A DNA stretch of 64,000 nt from CAUZIZ01 sp965218775 (GCA_965218775.1 CBDCLS010000006.1:2666001-2730000), one strand, 5' to 3'. Positions 17,507-26,512 are shown, counted from the stretch's first letter. The notes: generated from the letters alone by a model not told the origin. Numbers and translations: made by a program.

Positions 17507-18844
17507 TTAGACCAGTTCGGCGACCGGCTCTCCGGTCTCGTCGTCGATGGAGTTTGCGATCTTGACGGGCCGACCAATAGGACTCATGTATTCCTTGTGC
17601 CAATCGATTCCCATGGCTTTGTAGAGAGTGGCAAAGAGGTCTCCGATGCTGACCCTTCTCTCGGCCACATAGCCTCCGCGGTCGTCGCTACTTCCTACGA
17701 TCTTGCCTCCCTGGATCCCTCCACCGCCCAGAAGCAGGGACCAGCAGTGCGGCCAATGGTCTCTCCCCAGCTTGGAATTGTGGTGGGGGCTGCGGCCGAA
17801 CTCTCCCATGACTATAACAATGGTGGAGTCCAACAGGCCGCGCTGGCTGAGATCCCCGAGAAAGGCGGGAAGAGACTTGTCCAGTTCTGAGGTCTGCTTG
17901 ATGTGGCGGTTGTCATTATCTGAGTGGGTGTCCCAGCCATTCAGATCATGGCCGGCGGCCGTGATGAAGCGGCTTCCCGACTCGACGAGGCGCCTGGCCA
18001 GCAACAGGCTTTGCCCAAAGCTGGTGCGCCCGTAGGCCTCTCGCGTCTTCTCCGATTCCTTACTGAGATCGAAGGCCTGGCGCACCTCGGGAGCCATGAT
18101 CATGTCTAGCGCCTGTTCCTCGAACTTGTCCATCTTGGCGTGCTCGGCCCGCTCGACCTTCTTCCGGTAGAATCCGTCGACCAGGTTGAGAAATCTCCGT
18201 CTATCCTGCAAATGGTCCCAGGTAAGATTCTTGGGCAAGGACAAGTCTGCTACCTTGAAATCTTCCTGGTTCGGATCGCCCACCAACATGGGATCGTTCT
18301 CAGATCCCAAGAAGATGCCCCTCTGAGACTCGTGGTGGCGACTTCCAGGTTTTCCCGGAAGCACCAGGTGGGGTGGCACTTGATTGCGGCGCCCCAATTC
18401 GTGGCTGACGATCGCGCCCAGGCCGGGGAAGCTCATGGCCGGGGTGGGCCGGTGTCCGGTCAGTCCGTAGTACACCGCCTTCTCGTGGTTGGACTCCTCG
18501 GTCTGCATAGAGCGGATGATGGAGACCTTGTCCATGTGTCGGGACATCTTGGGAAGCAGTTCCGAGATCTGAATCCCCGAAACGTTGGTGGAAATGGGTT
18601 TGAAGTTGCTGTTGGGTTTTGGATCCCAGGTGTCCATCTGACTGGGGCCTCCCTCCAGCCAGATCAAGATGCAGGATTCAGCCTTAGAGGTGTTATCTCG
18701 TGCTCGACCCGCCTTGGACGCTCGGTTGACGGCTTCCAGATAACCTGGCAGCGTCAAGCCCAACAAGCTCAGGGAGCCCACCCGAAGAAAGGAACGGCGC
18801 TTCAGGACAGCCCTCGTGATTTTTAAGCAGCCTGCCTGTTTCAT
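17507..18844 (-). CDS. DUF1501 protein with Tat signal
   Basis: The ATG at 18844 (MKQAGCLKI) is the native start; a GTG 12 bp further upstream lies inside the IS4 terminus. The 445-aa protein has a Tat signal, LKRRSFLRVGSLSLLGL, then the DUF1501 pattern LIWLEGGPSQMDTWDPKP, DKVSIIRSMQ, ESNHEKAVYYGLTGHRP, GWDTHSDN and VMGEFGRSPHHN followed by GRDHWP. DUF1501 proteins are exported sulfatase-like proteins of unknown activity, usually encoded directly after a DUF1549/DUF1553 cytochrome gene. Here that partner (20205-22748) is separated by an IS insertion, which leaves the gene without its original Shine-Dalgarno. Confidence 0.93.
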   Translation of the reverse strand: MKQAGCLKITRAVLKRRSFLRVGSLSLLGLTLPGYLEAVNRASKAGRARDNTSKAESCILIWLEGGPSQMDTWDPKPNSNFKPISTNVSGIQISELLPKMSRHMDKVSIIRSMQTEESNHEKAVYYGLTGHRPTPAMSFPGLGAIVSHELGRRNQVPPHLVLPGKPGSRHHESQRGIFLGSENDPMLVGDPNQEDFKVADLSLPKNLTWDHLQDRRRFLNLVDGFYRKKVERAEHAKMDKFEEQALDMIMAPEVRQAFDLSKESEKTREAYGRTSFGQSLLLARRLVESGSRFITAAGHDLNGWDTHSDNDNRHIKQTSELDKSLPAFLGDLSQRGLLDSTIVIVMGEFGRSPHHNSKLGRDHWPHCWSLLLGGGGIQGGKIVGSSDDRGGYVAERRVSIGDLFATLYKAMGIDWHKEYMSPIGRPVKIANSIDDETGEPVAELV

Positions 18845-18853
18845 AGGGATAAC

Positions 18854-20187
18854 CACTAGTGTCCGGTTATAAGTCCCATAGAGTCAACTGGTTAGAGCTA
18901 GGACTGTGGGCTTCCTGCAAGCTAGGTCTCATAAGTAGTTGATAAATGGGAACTTTCTCGAATGCGGTCACGCTCAAAACCTGCAGAATACTGTGTAGAC
19001 TTTGGGGAAGCTTGAGTTCCTTTTTCAGGATTGCGATGAGGAGGTAAACGCAGACAGCAATCCAGATCTGGGTGCGAACGGCATTGTCGGAGGTGCCGTA
19101 GAAGGTCTTGATTCGCAGGTGCTGCTTGATCCACTTGAAGAACAGCTCCACCTGCCAGCGGAGTTTGTAGAGGGAGGCGACGCTGAGGGCCGGAAGGGTG
19201 AAATTGTTCGTCAGGAAGACGAGAGATTTGTTGGTGGGAGCGTCGAAGAAGCGAACTCTTCGCAAGTGCTCTGGATAGTCTTGCCGAGATTTTGGCAAGG
19301 CCAAGCGCCCGGTGTGATCGCTGCGAACTCCGGGCTGATCGGACCGGGGTCGAGAGGTGTAGCGAGTAAAGCGGAGATTCTTCTTGGCCCGAATCACAAA
19401 GTAGGCGCAAGCTTGATGAACGACATGCAGACGAGCAAAGTCGAGATAACCCCGGTCCATGACGTAAAAGGCACCGGGCTCGATGACGAGGGAATCCAAC
19501 AGGTTGACGTCGTGGCACTTTCCCTGGGTGATCTCGATGACGGTGGGGATCGGACCCCGCAAGTCCAGCAGGGTGTGCAGTTTGATGGCGCCCTTGCGCT
19601 TGCGAAAGTGGGCCCAGGGAAACAAGCTCAAGCACAGGTCGATGGTGGTCGAGTCGAAGGCATAGACTGTCTCCCCCAGCTCCAGACCGAGTTGCTCGTT
19701 GGCATACAGGCGTCTGGCTTTGACAATGAGCTTCTGCGCCAAGTCGGCGTAGATACGCCAGTCCCGTGTTTCGTTGGCTTCGGCCAGGGTGCTGCGGGCC
19801 ACCTCCCCGCGAAATCCCAGCGAATAGAGCAGCTCGCTTCGGGAGCGCAGGCAGGCCTCGATGTCCCGCAAGCTCTCCCGGTACGTCAACTGCGCGAAGG
19901 CCATGGCCAGAAACTGGTTCCGGCACGAGAAGCGGCGCACCCGGCGGTCTCCTCCGTAACGCTCGACACAGCGCTGGAACTGTTCCCGGTGAATCCCCTC
20001 CATCAGCTGGGCAAAAATCGTTCGTCTTGGGTTCATGGCCAGAGACTGGACTACGCCTCTGACCGTCTGGGTACGGGGCCAAGGAGAAGCCACGAAAATT
20101 CAAATGCGTCACACCCCTTCCTCGTCGCAACCTACTATACCCATGTAACTTATAGACGATCTCTACAATCTAAACCGGACAGCAGTG
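18854..20187 (-). mobile_element. IS4-family insertion sequence, complete
   Basis: The 1334-bp element has imperfect inverted termini CACTAGTGTCCGGTT and AACCGGACAGCAGTG. It is flanked by the 9-bp direct repeat AGGGATAAC at 18845-18853 and 20188-20196. It encodes one transposase in the same direction as the interrupted operon. The perfect target duplication and intact transposase indicate a recent insertion. Confidence 0.9.
18867..20093 (-). CDS. IS4 family transposase (DUF4372/DDE)
   Basis: The up to 408-aa protein has an N-terminal DUF4372-like segment (RRTIFAQLMEGIHREQFQRC) and an RNase-H-like DDE domain. The catalytic residues appear as YAFDSTTIDL, VMDRGYLDF and the IS4 YREK-type signature YKLRWQVELFFKWIKQHL. 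The more likely start is MNPRRTIF at 20036, because the preceding 19 residues are unlike the family. It is full length with no frameshift, so the element may be active. Confidence 0.92.
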   Translation of the reverse strand: MASPWPRTQTVRGVVQSLAMNPRRTIFAQLMEGIHREQFQRCVERYGGDRRVRRFSCRNQFLAMAFAQLTYRESLRDIEACLRSRSELLYSLGFRGEVARSTLAEANETRDWRIYADLAQKLIVKARRLYANEQLGLELGETVYAFDSTTIDLCLSLFPWAHFRKRKGAIKLHTLLDLRGPIPTVIEITQGKCHDVNLLDSLVIEPGAFYVMDRGYLDFARLHVVHQACAYFVIRAKKNLRFTRYTSRPRSDQPGVRSDHTGRLALPKSRQDYPEHLRRVRFFDAPTNKSLVFLTNNFTLPALSVASLYKLRWQVELFFKWIKQHLRIKTFYGTSDNAVRTQIWIAVCVYLLIAILKKELKLPQSLHSILQVLSVTAFEKVPIYQLLMRPSLQEAHSPSSNQLTLWDL

Positions 20188-20204
20188 AGGGATAACCTCA
20201 ATAG

Positions 20205-22748
20205 TCAGTGATTATAAGCGAATTCCCTCGAAGCCAGCAGAGCCCAGGTCAAGTTGCTGAAGGCTTCTTGTCGAGAGGAACCCTGGCGGATCAGCTTGAT
20301 CAAGGCTCCGAGTTCTTCTTCTCGGGGCAGGCGGGAAAAAGCTGCCAAGTAGAGTTCCTCGATCACCTCTTCGTCCTCTTTTCCGGGACGCAAAAGGCGT
20401 TCCAGGCGACCTCCTTGCCCCACAAGCTTCTCACTGTAGGTGGATCCGACTAGCAGGTGCAGGGCCTGGTTGAGACTGGGTTCGACGCTGCGCTCCGGAA
20501 TCTGTTCGCGGGTCGGTCGTCCGTACATATCCAGGAACGGGGACGGGTAGATGTCAGGCAAGCTCAGCTGGATAGCCCGTGTCCCCCTCGGAGCCACCCC
20601 ATCGTCGGAGCTCTCGAAGGTCTCCGGCACGCCGGTCACCGTGGTCACGGCATCCAAAAGAATCTCGGCGTCCAAGGGTTTCGGGACGTAATGGGCAAAG
20701 TTGATGAGGTTGTCTTCGTATCCTGGATGTGGCGTCGAGGAGAGTTGATAGGTCCGAGAGGTGACGATCCTTTTCAACAGCCGCTTGAGATCGTAGCCGT
20801 TTTGTTTCAGGTCGGCCGCGAGAGCCTCGAGGAGTCTGGGATGAGACGGCGGATTTGTTGATCGAAAGTCGTCAATGGGGTCCACGAGACCCCTTCCAAA
20901 GAGAGAGCCCCAGATTCGGTTGACCGCAGCCTCGGCAAAGTAGGGGTGGTTGGTGATCCAGTGGGCGAAAGTATGTCGAGGGCTGGTCTGTTCGTGGGCG
21001 GCAACCGGGGTGCCATCAGGAAGGGCTGGCACAACCTCTTGGCCGGTACGGGGATGGACCACTCTGGCGCTGTCCGCCGGAGTGCCGAAGTCGGGGTCGG
21101 GGCCGTTTGGGTCGTCGTAGACCACCGAAGGCCCAAAGCCTGACCATTCCGAGCGGGTCACCCGCTTGAAGAAAGCTGCGAGTCCCCAGAACTGGTCTTG
21201 GCTCCAGGATTCGTAGGGGTGGTCATGGCACTGCGCGCAGTCGAGTCTCCTTCCGAGGAAGACCCGAACCTGTTCGGCCATGGCGTCCTCGGCTCGAGGA
21301 ATCACGCCATTGTTGAGGAAGTGTCGAGAGGCTCCGCCGTATCCCTGAGCCGTGATTCGCTCGCGAGCCATCTGGTCGAGAGGTTTGTTGGCGGCGATAC
21401 TGTCGCGTATCCAATGCCAGTAGATGTAGCCATGCTCGGCCATTCCGGTTGGTGACTGTCCCACACGAAAAAGATCGGCCAGTCGGAAGGTCCAGTAGTC
21501 GGTATATTCCAGCGAAGGCAGCAGGATATCGATTAGTTGCTCCCTCTTATTGGGGTCTGGGTTTGCCAGGAACTCCCTTGCCCGATGGGGCGGCGGCAGG
21601 GTCCCTGTCAAATCAAGGCAAACCCGTCGCAGGAACTCCTCGTCACTGGTGAGATCGGCGGGCAGAATATGGAATCTTCGCAGTTTGGCGAAGATGTGCT
21701 TATCGATGTAGTTAACGGCGGCAACCTGAGGATAATCGGATACTAGCCCGGCGACTACACCGACTCGCGCGCTTGCCACAAATCCCGGCGCCCGCACCAC
21801 GATCGACGTTTCTCCCGGAGAGACGCCCTGAACCACACCTGACGAATTGACGCTCACTACTTCAGGATTCGAGGAGGTGTAGCGGACGCTGTGCGTGATG
21901 TCTTCGGTGCGTCCGTTGGAGAGGTGTGCGCTCACCAGCAGTTGCTGTTTGCCACCGGAATCAAGGACGACCTCGCCGGATAGGATCTCGATCCCGCGCA
22001 CGCTAAGCCTCTCTACCGGTGCCTCGTCCTCGTAGCGGGCACCCGCTCGAATCCACTGCAGCAGGGTCTGATAGTCCTGCGAACCCAGGGGGAGCTGCTC
22101 TCCGCCTCCATGGGCAACGGCGAAGGTCGGCTTTTGGAGAAGCAGACTCTTCTCGGGGTTCTGCAGGTCGATTCGGGGTTTGCGGAGGCCCTTCGCTTCC
22201 GTGCTCATCACCTGATAGCCGCCGCCTTCGACGATCCAGCGGTAATCTTCCTGCGGATGGAGGGTATCCAGGGAGAGTTTGAAGCCTGCCTTGCCTTTGA
22301 CTCCACCGTGGCAGGCACTGCTGTTGCACCCACGCTTTGTGAGGATGGCGCCAATATCGCGGCCGAAGCTAAAGGGCCTTTTCCGCCCCGCGGACTCGAC
22401 CTGGATAGAGGCCTGCGCCTTCAGGCCTCCCACACGGGCCTCGAGCGTAGCCTTCCCATTCTGCAGGGAACGAACTTCTCCCGAAGGCTCGACTCGGACA
22501 AGGGAAGGGCGGTCGACCGAGAGGCTGCTCTGAGAGGTGAGGTCTCGCTCAAGCCCATCCGACGTCGTTGCGAGGACTACAAACTGTTGAGAAGCTGCCG
22601 TCCCCGACAGCATGACCCGATTGGGGAGGAGCCGCAGGGACAGGATGGAATCGTTCTTCTCGGGTTGCTGAGCAGTCGTTCCCTGGGCAAAAACGAGCCC
22701 TCCCGAGAGTGTCCAAAACAATAACTGCCGGCCGATTGTTGTTCTCAC
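20205..22748 (-). CDS. PSD1-type exported cytochrome-like protein (Big2, DUF1549, DUF1553)
   Basis: The 847-aa protein begins at GTG and overlaps the previous stop by four bases. It has a signal peptide, a Big2-like domain (about 35-110), a heme-like site GCNSSACHGG spaced C-X4-C-H, a second Big2 repeat (about 245-330), then DUF1549 (DKHIFAKLRRFHILPADLTS) with CAQCHDHPYESW, and DUF1553 (AEAAVNRIWGSLFGRGLVDP). Such proteins are abundant in Planctomycetes and Acidobacteria and presumably carry electrons or process substrates outside the cytoplasm; no reaction is known. It sits between the PPC protein and, originally, the DUF1501 gene. Confidence 0.92.
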   Translation of the reverse strand: MRTTIGRQLLFWTLSGGLVFAQGTTAQQPEKNDSILSLRLLPNRVMLSGTAASQQFVVLATTSDGLERDLTSQSSLSVDRPSLVRVEPSGEVRSLQNGKATLEARVGGLKAQASIQVESAGRKRPFSFGRDIGAILTKRGCNSSACHGGVKGKAGFKLSLDTLHPQEDYRWIVEGGGYQVMSTEAKGLRKPRIDLQNPEKSLLLQKPTFAVAHGGGEQLPLGSQDYQTLLQWIRAGARYEDEAPVERLSVRGIEILSGEVVLDSGGKQQLLVSAHLSNGRTEDITHSVRYTSSNPEVVSVNSSGVVQGVSPGETSIVVRAPGFVASARVGVVAGLVSDYPQVAAVNYIDKHIFAKLRRFHILPADLTSDEEFLRRVCLDLTGTLPPPHRAREFLANPDPNKREQLIDILLPSLEYTDYWTFRLADLFRVGQSPTGMAEHGYIYWHWIRDSIAANKPLDQMARERITAQGYGGASRHFLNNGVIPRAEDAMAEQVRVFLGRRLDCAQCHDHPYESWSQDQFWGLAAFFKRVTRSEWSGFGPSVVYDDPNGPDPDFGTPADSARVVHPRTGQEVVPALPDGTPVAAHEQTSPRHTFAHWITNHPYFAEAAVNRIWGSLFGRGLVDPIDDFRSTNPPSHPRLLEALAADLKQNGYDLKRLLKRIVTSRTYQLSSTPHPGYEDNLINFAHYVPKPLDAEILLDAVTTVTGVPETFESSDDGVAPRGTRAIQLSLPDIYPSPFLDMYGRPTREQIPERSVEPSLNQALHLLVGSTYSEKLVGQGGRLERLLRPGKEDEEVIEELYLAAFSRLPREEELGALIKLIRQGSSRQEAFSNLTWALLASREFAYNH

Positions 22749-24748
22749 TTTGCCAGTGCCACCTTGTCTTTCGGAGCAGTTTCCGTGGTCAGATTTTGCT
22801 CAGGAACCAAAATCATGAGCGGGATCCGTCCCGCCGGAAGGGTCGGCCCCAACTCCCCTGAGACCATCGGTCGAGCTGTTATCTCGAGAAAGCGGGGAAG
22901 GGAGATCGGCTCAACCTCGGAGTTAGCCTCCAGGAGCAGTGTCACGGCCTGCCGCTGTGGCCGATGTGAGCTGGGATCCATCAAGTCGACTCCCGGAGGC
23001 CGGTACTGAATTCCTTGAATCAGGAGGTGGCTCCAGCTGGCGGGCGTGCTGGCATAGACCCTCAGACCGGGGGGAAGGTTTTCGACTTGAACCGAAAGCT
23101 CGCCTGAGAAACCCTCTTCCAGGTCCGCGACCAGAGTCAGTTTCTGCGTCTCGCCGGGGCGCATATTGAGGCGGTCTGTCATCTCAACCAACTGGGACGA
23201 TACCGAGAACACGCCCAGCGACACCTCCATCCTGCCGATGTGTGGGATCTGGGGACGGACCAGGAGACGATAGGCATAGTCTTCCCCGAACGCCGTGTCC
23301 GTTGCGTCGCGGATCAATAGCGTGTACTCACCAGCTTCCTGAAAGGTATGGACTGTCTTACGCTCCAGATAGCGGTTGGGGTCGATCCCGTTTCCGCCGT
23401 ACTCCCTGAAAATATTCTGAAGGATCACGTCTCCCTGAGCGTTCAACACCTTGAGCCAGGGGCTGAAGTGAGGGGGGGAGAGGTGTGGGGTCTCGATCTC
23501 GAAGGCCAGCGCCTGGCCGGACGTAGTCTGGATTTTGAAGCGGTCGACGTCACCGGGAAGGTCGATCTGGCCCTCAGCCAGACCCGGGACCGAGAGCGCC
23601 TGAATCTGGGTGGGCAGCTGGTTGGCTTCCTTCTCGAAAATGGACCGGAACGAGGCCGGTTCCTGTTGCGTCTCCTTTGACCCGGTAGTAACGGATCGAG
23701 CCCGAAGCTGCTCCAGGCGTCCTTCGTCCAGCCTTCTTCGAAAGCTCCCCAGCTGTCGCAAGGTTGAGGCGTCCCGCTCCAGCCAATCGCTGGAATCGGG
23801 ATGAGCCGGCTGGGCAAACGAGCCGACTGTGTGGCGAGAACTGGCGCCCACGGGGGCAATTCTTAGCTGGTATCCATGGTTGGCGGCACGCCCCAGGAAG
23901 GCTCCGACCGAGACCAGATAGCGTCCCGCCTTTTCGAAGCGATGCTGCAGACCGGGATAGAGGACGAACTGAGCCAAGAAGTCGCGACGATCGAACCAGG
24001 GACTCCTCACCGTTATGGGTTCCCAGGAAAGTTTAGGTCCCTTGAGACTCAAGGGGCGGGCTTGATCGGTCCCGAACCAACTTTCATGAGGCTCATAGAT
24101 CCTCACTTCGGTCTGAGCCCAGTAATTGACGCCCAACTCAAAGCCGGAGAGGACCTGGAAGGCGAGGGACTTGCCGGCCTCGACCTCGAAGGCGTAGTAA
24201 TCCAGTTCCCCTTTTTGGGAAAGCGCGCCGTTGACGACCGCCGGAAGCTCCAGAGTCTGGGCCTGGGCGGGGCGAATGTGGGCGGTCTGGATCTCAGTCT
24301 GGATGGGCAGGCCTACGATCTGTACGCTCAGCGAATTGGAAAGTCCCAGCGCGCTCACGAGGCGGAAGTGGTGGAGTCCCTCAATGGTCTGATCTGAAGT
24401 CTCCAGCTGCAGGGCTACCTGGAACTCTGGCTCCTCCCGGTCTTGTCGAAGGAGCGCTCGAGCCCTCTTTTTGTAATACTCGTCGCCTTCCTCTTGCTCG
24501 GTCGGCTCAAGCTGCACGATTCCTTGGATCCGGGCGGACAGATCATGGCATTCGAACCATACGGTATGGACATCCCTGAGTCTCTTTCCACGGATCTGGA
24601 TCCGGAAAGCGTCTCCCTTGGTTCCACCCAGGGGGGAAAGTGTGTTCAGTTCGGGCCCGAGGCGGGCAGGTGTTTCTTTGGGAGCCGCAAGAACGCTCCC
24701 GAAGAAGAGTAAGATCGAGCCCCAAGTAAGATGTCGCCTGGACTGCAT
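22745..24748 (-). CDS. Exported pre-peptidase C-terminal (PPC)-domain protein
   Basis: The start at 24748 (MQSRRHLTWGSILLFFGSVL) gives a clean signal peptide and has AGGA just upstream. The 667-aa mature region has an IPT-like opening (LNTLSPLGGTKGDAFRIQI) and two PPC-like beta domains (LDYYAFEVEAGKSLAFQVLS and VDRFKIQTTSGQALAFEIET). It ends in a beta-rich region. Proteins of this make-up precede DUF1549/DUF1553 genes in Planctomycetes and Acidobacteria. The stop overlaps the next start (GTGA), showing translational coupling. It is probably a surface or periplasmic partner of the cytochrome protein. Confidence 0.8.
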   Translation of the reverse strand: MQSRRHLTWGSILLFFGSVLAAPKETPARLGPELNTLSPLGGTKGDAFRIQIRGKRLRDVHTVWFECHDLSARIQGIVQLEPTEQEEGDEYYKKRARALLRQDREEPEFQVALQLETSDQTIEGLHHFRLVSALGLSNSLSVQIVGLPIQTEIQTAHIRPAQAQTLELPAVVNGALSQKGELDYYAFEVEAGKSLAFQVLSGFELGVNYWAQTEVRIYEPHESWFGTDQARPLSLKGPKLSWEPITVRSPWFDRRDFLAQFVLYPGLQHRFEKAGRYLVSVGAFLGRAANHGYQLRIAPVGASSRHTVGSFAQPAHPDSSDWLERDASTLRQLGSFRRRLDEGRLEQLRARSVTTGSKETQQEPASFRSIFEKEANQLPTQIQALSVPGLAEGQIDLPGDVDRFKIQTTSGQALAFEIETPHLSPPHFSPWLKVLNAQGDVILQNIFREYGGNGIDPNRYLERKTVHTFQEAGEYTLLIRDATDTAFGEDYAYRLLVRPQIPHIGRMEVSLGVFSVSSQLVEMTDRLNMRPGETQKLTLVADLEEGFSGELSVQVENLPPGLRVYASTPASWSHLLIQGIQYRPPGVDLMDPSSHRPQRQAVTLLLEANSEVEPISLPRFLEITARPMVSGELGPTLPAGRIPLMILVPEQNLTTETAPKDKVALAK

Positions 24749-24920
24749 GAATCCTGGACCTTCTCGTCGAGATATTACTACAAGAGTATACCCTTCTTGC
24801 CCAGGACTGGCCAGGTTTCTTGGGAACGAAACCAACGGCACCAGGATCGAATCGAAGCGATCAAGGGAACTCCGATTGCGGTCTCAGCCGATGTCCTCTT
24901 CCGCGCGATGTCGGTCGCGA

Positions 24921-25301
24921 CTACCGATTTGGGACCGCAGAGCGCGATTCCAACCTTGCCATGATCAAGTTCAGGCTGAGAGCGGCCAAGCCGATGGCAG
25001 TCACGGATACGTCGACCACGAACCCGTCCCAATTCAACCCGGTCGCCGAGTCCAGGTAGTATTTGACGTACGAACTGGGCAGCTCAGATTCCCCTAGTTT
25101 TCGCTTCACCTGCCAATGCCAGTCGGTGAAAGGGCAGTAACCAAACCCATAATACGTCCCCAAACCAAGCCACGAGAGCATCGTCAGACCGAGCAGCCCC
25201 AGGTGAGCTTTTCGCGTTCGCTTCATGGCCCAGCCCGTCAGGACGAACACGATCAGAAGCCAGTGGAGGAGGAGGAAAAAGACATCCAGAAAGAGGTACA
25301 T
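24921..25301 (-). CDS. DUF2784 membrane protein
   Basis: The 126-aa protein has four predicted helices and the DUF2784 signature YYGFGYCPFTDWHWQVKRK followed by SYVKYYL. The family has no known function. It is 70 bp downstream of the ArsC-like selenoprotein gene and on the same strand, so it may belong to the same transcript. Confidence 0.85.
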   Translation of the reverse strand: MYLFLDVFFLLLHWLLIVFVLTGWAMKRTRKAHLGLLGLTMLSWLGLGTYYGFGYCPFTDWHWQVKRKLGESELPSSYVKYYLDSATGLNWDGFVVDVSVTAIGLAALSLNLIMARLESRSAVPNR

Positions 25302-25371
25302 CCGGTGTCGGTGAGAGTCTGGCCGAAGGATCTAGCTCGAGATCTCAACGATGGGTGTCGCCGCTCGAGCC

Positions 25372-25719
25372 CTAGTCCTCGATTAACTGGAGCAGCAGCT
25401 CTGGGGGCCGTCCCAGCACTGCCTTGTCGCCGAGGACCCCAATCGGTCTCTGCAGCAGCGTGGGATGCTCGGCCATTTTCTGGATCAGGAGCCTGTCGGG
25501 CTCGGTGCCGCTGAGACCCTCCTCACGGAAGGCTCGATCGTTGCGCCGTAGAACTTTGCCGGGAGGCATCCCCAACATCGAAAGAACCTTTTCGATTTCC
25601 TCTTCACTCAAGGGCTCTTCGGTGTATTCCCGGTATCGGTAACGGATGCCCTTTGCTTCCAGTAAGGCGACCGCCTTGCGACAGGTCCCTCAGGTCTTGC
25701 GGCAGATCAGTTCAAGCAT
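25372..25719 (-). CDS. ArsC/Spx-like selenoprotein (in-frame UGA at redox Cys)
   Basis: The gene starts at ATG 25719 with a strong AGGAGG 8 bases upstream. Translation runs MLELICRKT-UGA-GTCRKAVALLE and continues in the same frame to TAG for 115 residues, the normal ArsC/Spx length. The UGA at codon 10 falls exactly on the first residue of the family's CxxC active site (U-G-T-C). The C-terminal motif LLQRPIGVLGDKAVLGRP with its conserved arginines is intact, so this is not a decayed gene. A hairpin with a GGUC loop follows the UGA at bacterial SECIS distance. Sec-containing ArsC-like proteins have been reported in metagenomic selenoproteome surveys, as I recall. It probably acts as a thiol/selenol oxidoreductase; arsenate reduction is unproven. 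The lipocalin-like gene ends 11 bp upstream. A standard gene caller would truncate this to the frame from 25611. Confidence 0.85.
25664..25692 (-). promoter_or_regulatory. Candidate bacterial SECIS element
   Basis: Read on the minus strand, UGA (25692-25690) is followed after 12 nt by the stem AAGGC, the loop GGUC and the stem GCCUU. The UGA-to-loop distance is 17 nt and the loop begins with G. Both agree with the known bacterial SECIS rules, and GGUC is also in the E. coli fdhF loop. Confidence 0.75.
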
Positions 25720-25730
25720 TTCCCGGCCTC

Positions 25731-26159
25731 CTACCCTGCACGCTGCCAAACCAGCTCAGCTGTTTGCTGCTCTCCGTTGATCAGCATGGCAGGTGTCCTC
25801 AGGGTCACGGTGTCTCCCGACAATGTCAAGTTGCGTACCTGGGTTGTCCCAACTCGATTGGGAAAAAACGACACCTCCACGTGGTGGAGGACCCTGTTTC
25901 CTTCAAACGTATACTTGCCACTGTAGGAGAGATAGGTCTCAGCAGCGGAACGCTTTTCCTCCGGTGTCCCACCCCTCAAATCGCCAGAGGCATAGTTGGT
26001 TCGATTGGAGCCCATCATGGTCACCGACATGTATCCGTCCTCGGAATAGAGAATGAATCCGCTTGGGTTTTGCCCCAGGGGATAACTTACTTTGCCATTT
26101 TCTGTTCGGGATTCGTACGAGATCAGTCTCCAGGTTCCAATCAATGGGTTTGAGGTCAT
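25731..26159 (-). CDS. Lipocalin-like domain protein
   Basis: The 142-aa protein has the lipocalin-like pattern NPLIGTWRLISYESRTENG, SGFILYSEDGYMSVTMM, YLSYSGKYTFEGNRVLHHVE and LTLSGDTVTLRT, matching the Lipocalin_5 group of small cytosolic beta-barrels. No signal peptide is present. Its stop is 11 bp from the start of the ArsC-like selenoprotein, so the two are almost certainly co-transcribed. The ligand is unknown. Confidence 0.85.
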   Translation of the reverse strand: MTSNPLIGTWRLISYESRTENGKVSYPLGQNPSGFILYSEDGYMSVTMMGSNRTNYASGDLRGGTPEEKRSAAETYLSYSGKYTFEGNRVLHHVEVSFFPNRVGTTQVRNLTLSGDTVTLRTPAMLINGEQQTAELVWQRAG

Positions 26160-26512
26160 TGGTTCATCCTTGTAGTAAGAGTCCGAGGATCAAGGCCCTT
26201 CCTGAAGGCCACCTGCTCCAGGCCGATAGGGCAAGAGCCCTGATCTGAAACTTGATTTGCGAACGTAGCTTTGGCCTCCAGGCCGAAGTCTTTTTCTTCC
26301 GATCCTTTGGCTCGGGACGGCGGCCTGGAGACCACCGCTACGCCGGACATGCTGCTATCGGTGGGCGCGACTCGAGAAAACCAAGGTTTCATCCTCGATG
26401 ATCCAGCGTATGTTGGTGGTTCCACGGACCCCCAAAGATCTCCTACTCGATCCCCGCCTGCTTCAGCAGCCAGACTGCAAAGAAGACGGACCATCCAGAC
26501 ATGAAATTACCT
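26160..26512. repeat. Gap with imperfect inverted repeat at 26264-26341
   Basis: No convincing gene is seen. The arms CGTAGCTTTGGCCTCCAGGC (from 26264) and the complement of CGTAGCGGTGGTCTCCAGGC (ending 26341) are inverted copies, making a REP-like hairpin. A 28-base stretch ahead of the left arm (CTGAAACTTG... GTAGCTTTGG) resembles sequence at 6092-6119, so pieces of this repeat are scattered. Confidence 0.5.

Noticed and set aside
19002..20195. 397-codon plus-strand open frame across the IS4 element
   Set aside because: It is antisense to the well-supported transposase and has no family resemblance.
26443..26502. 19-codon ORF (MSGWSVFFAVWLLKQAGIE) with GAGG upstream
   Set aside because: Too short and isolated to support; could be a fragment of a lost membrane protein.
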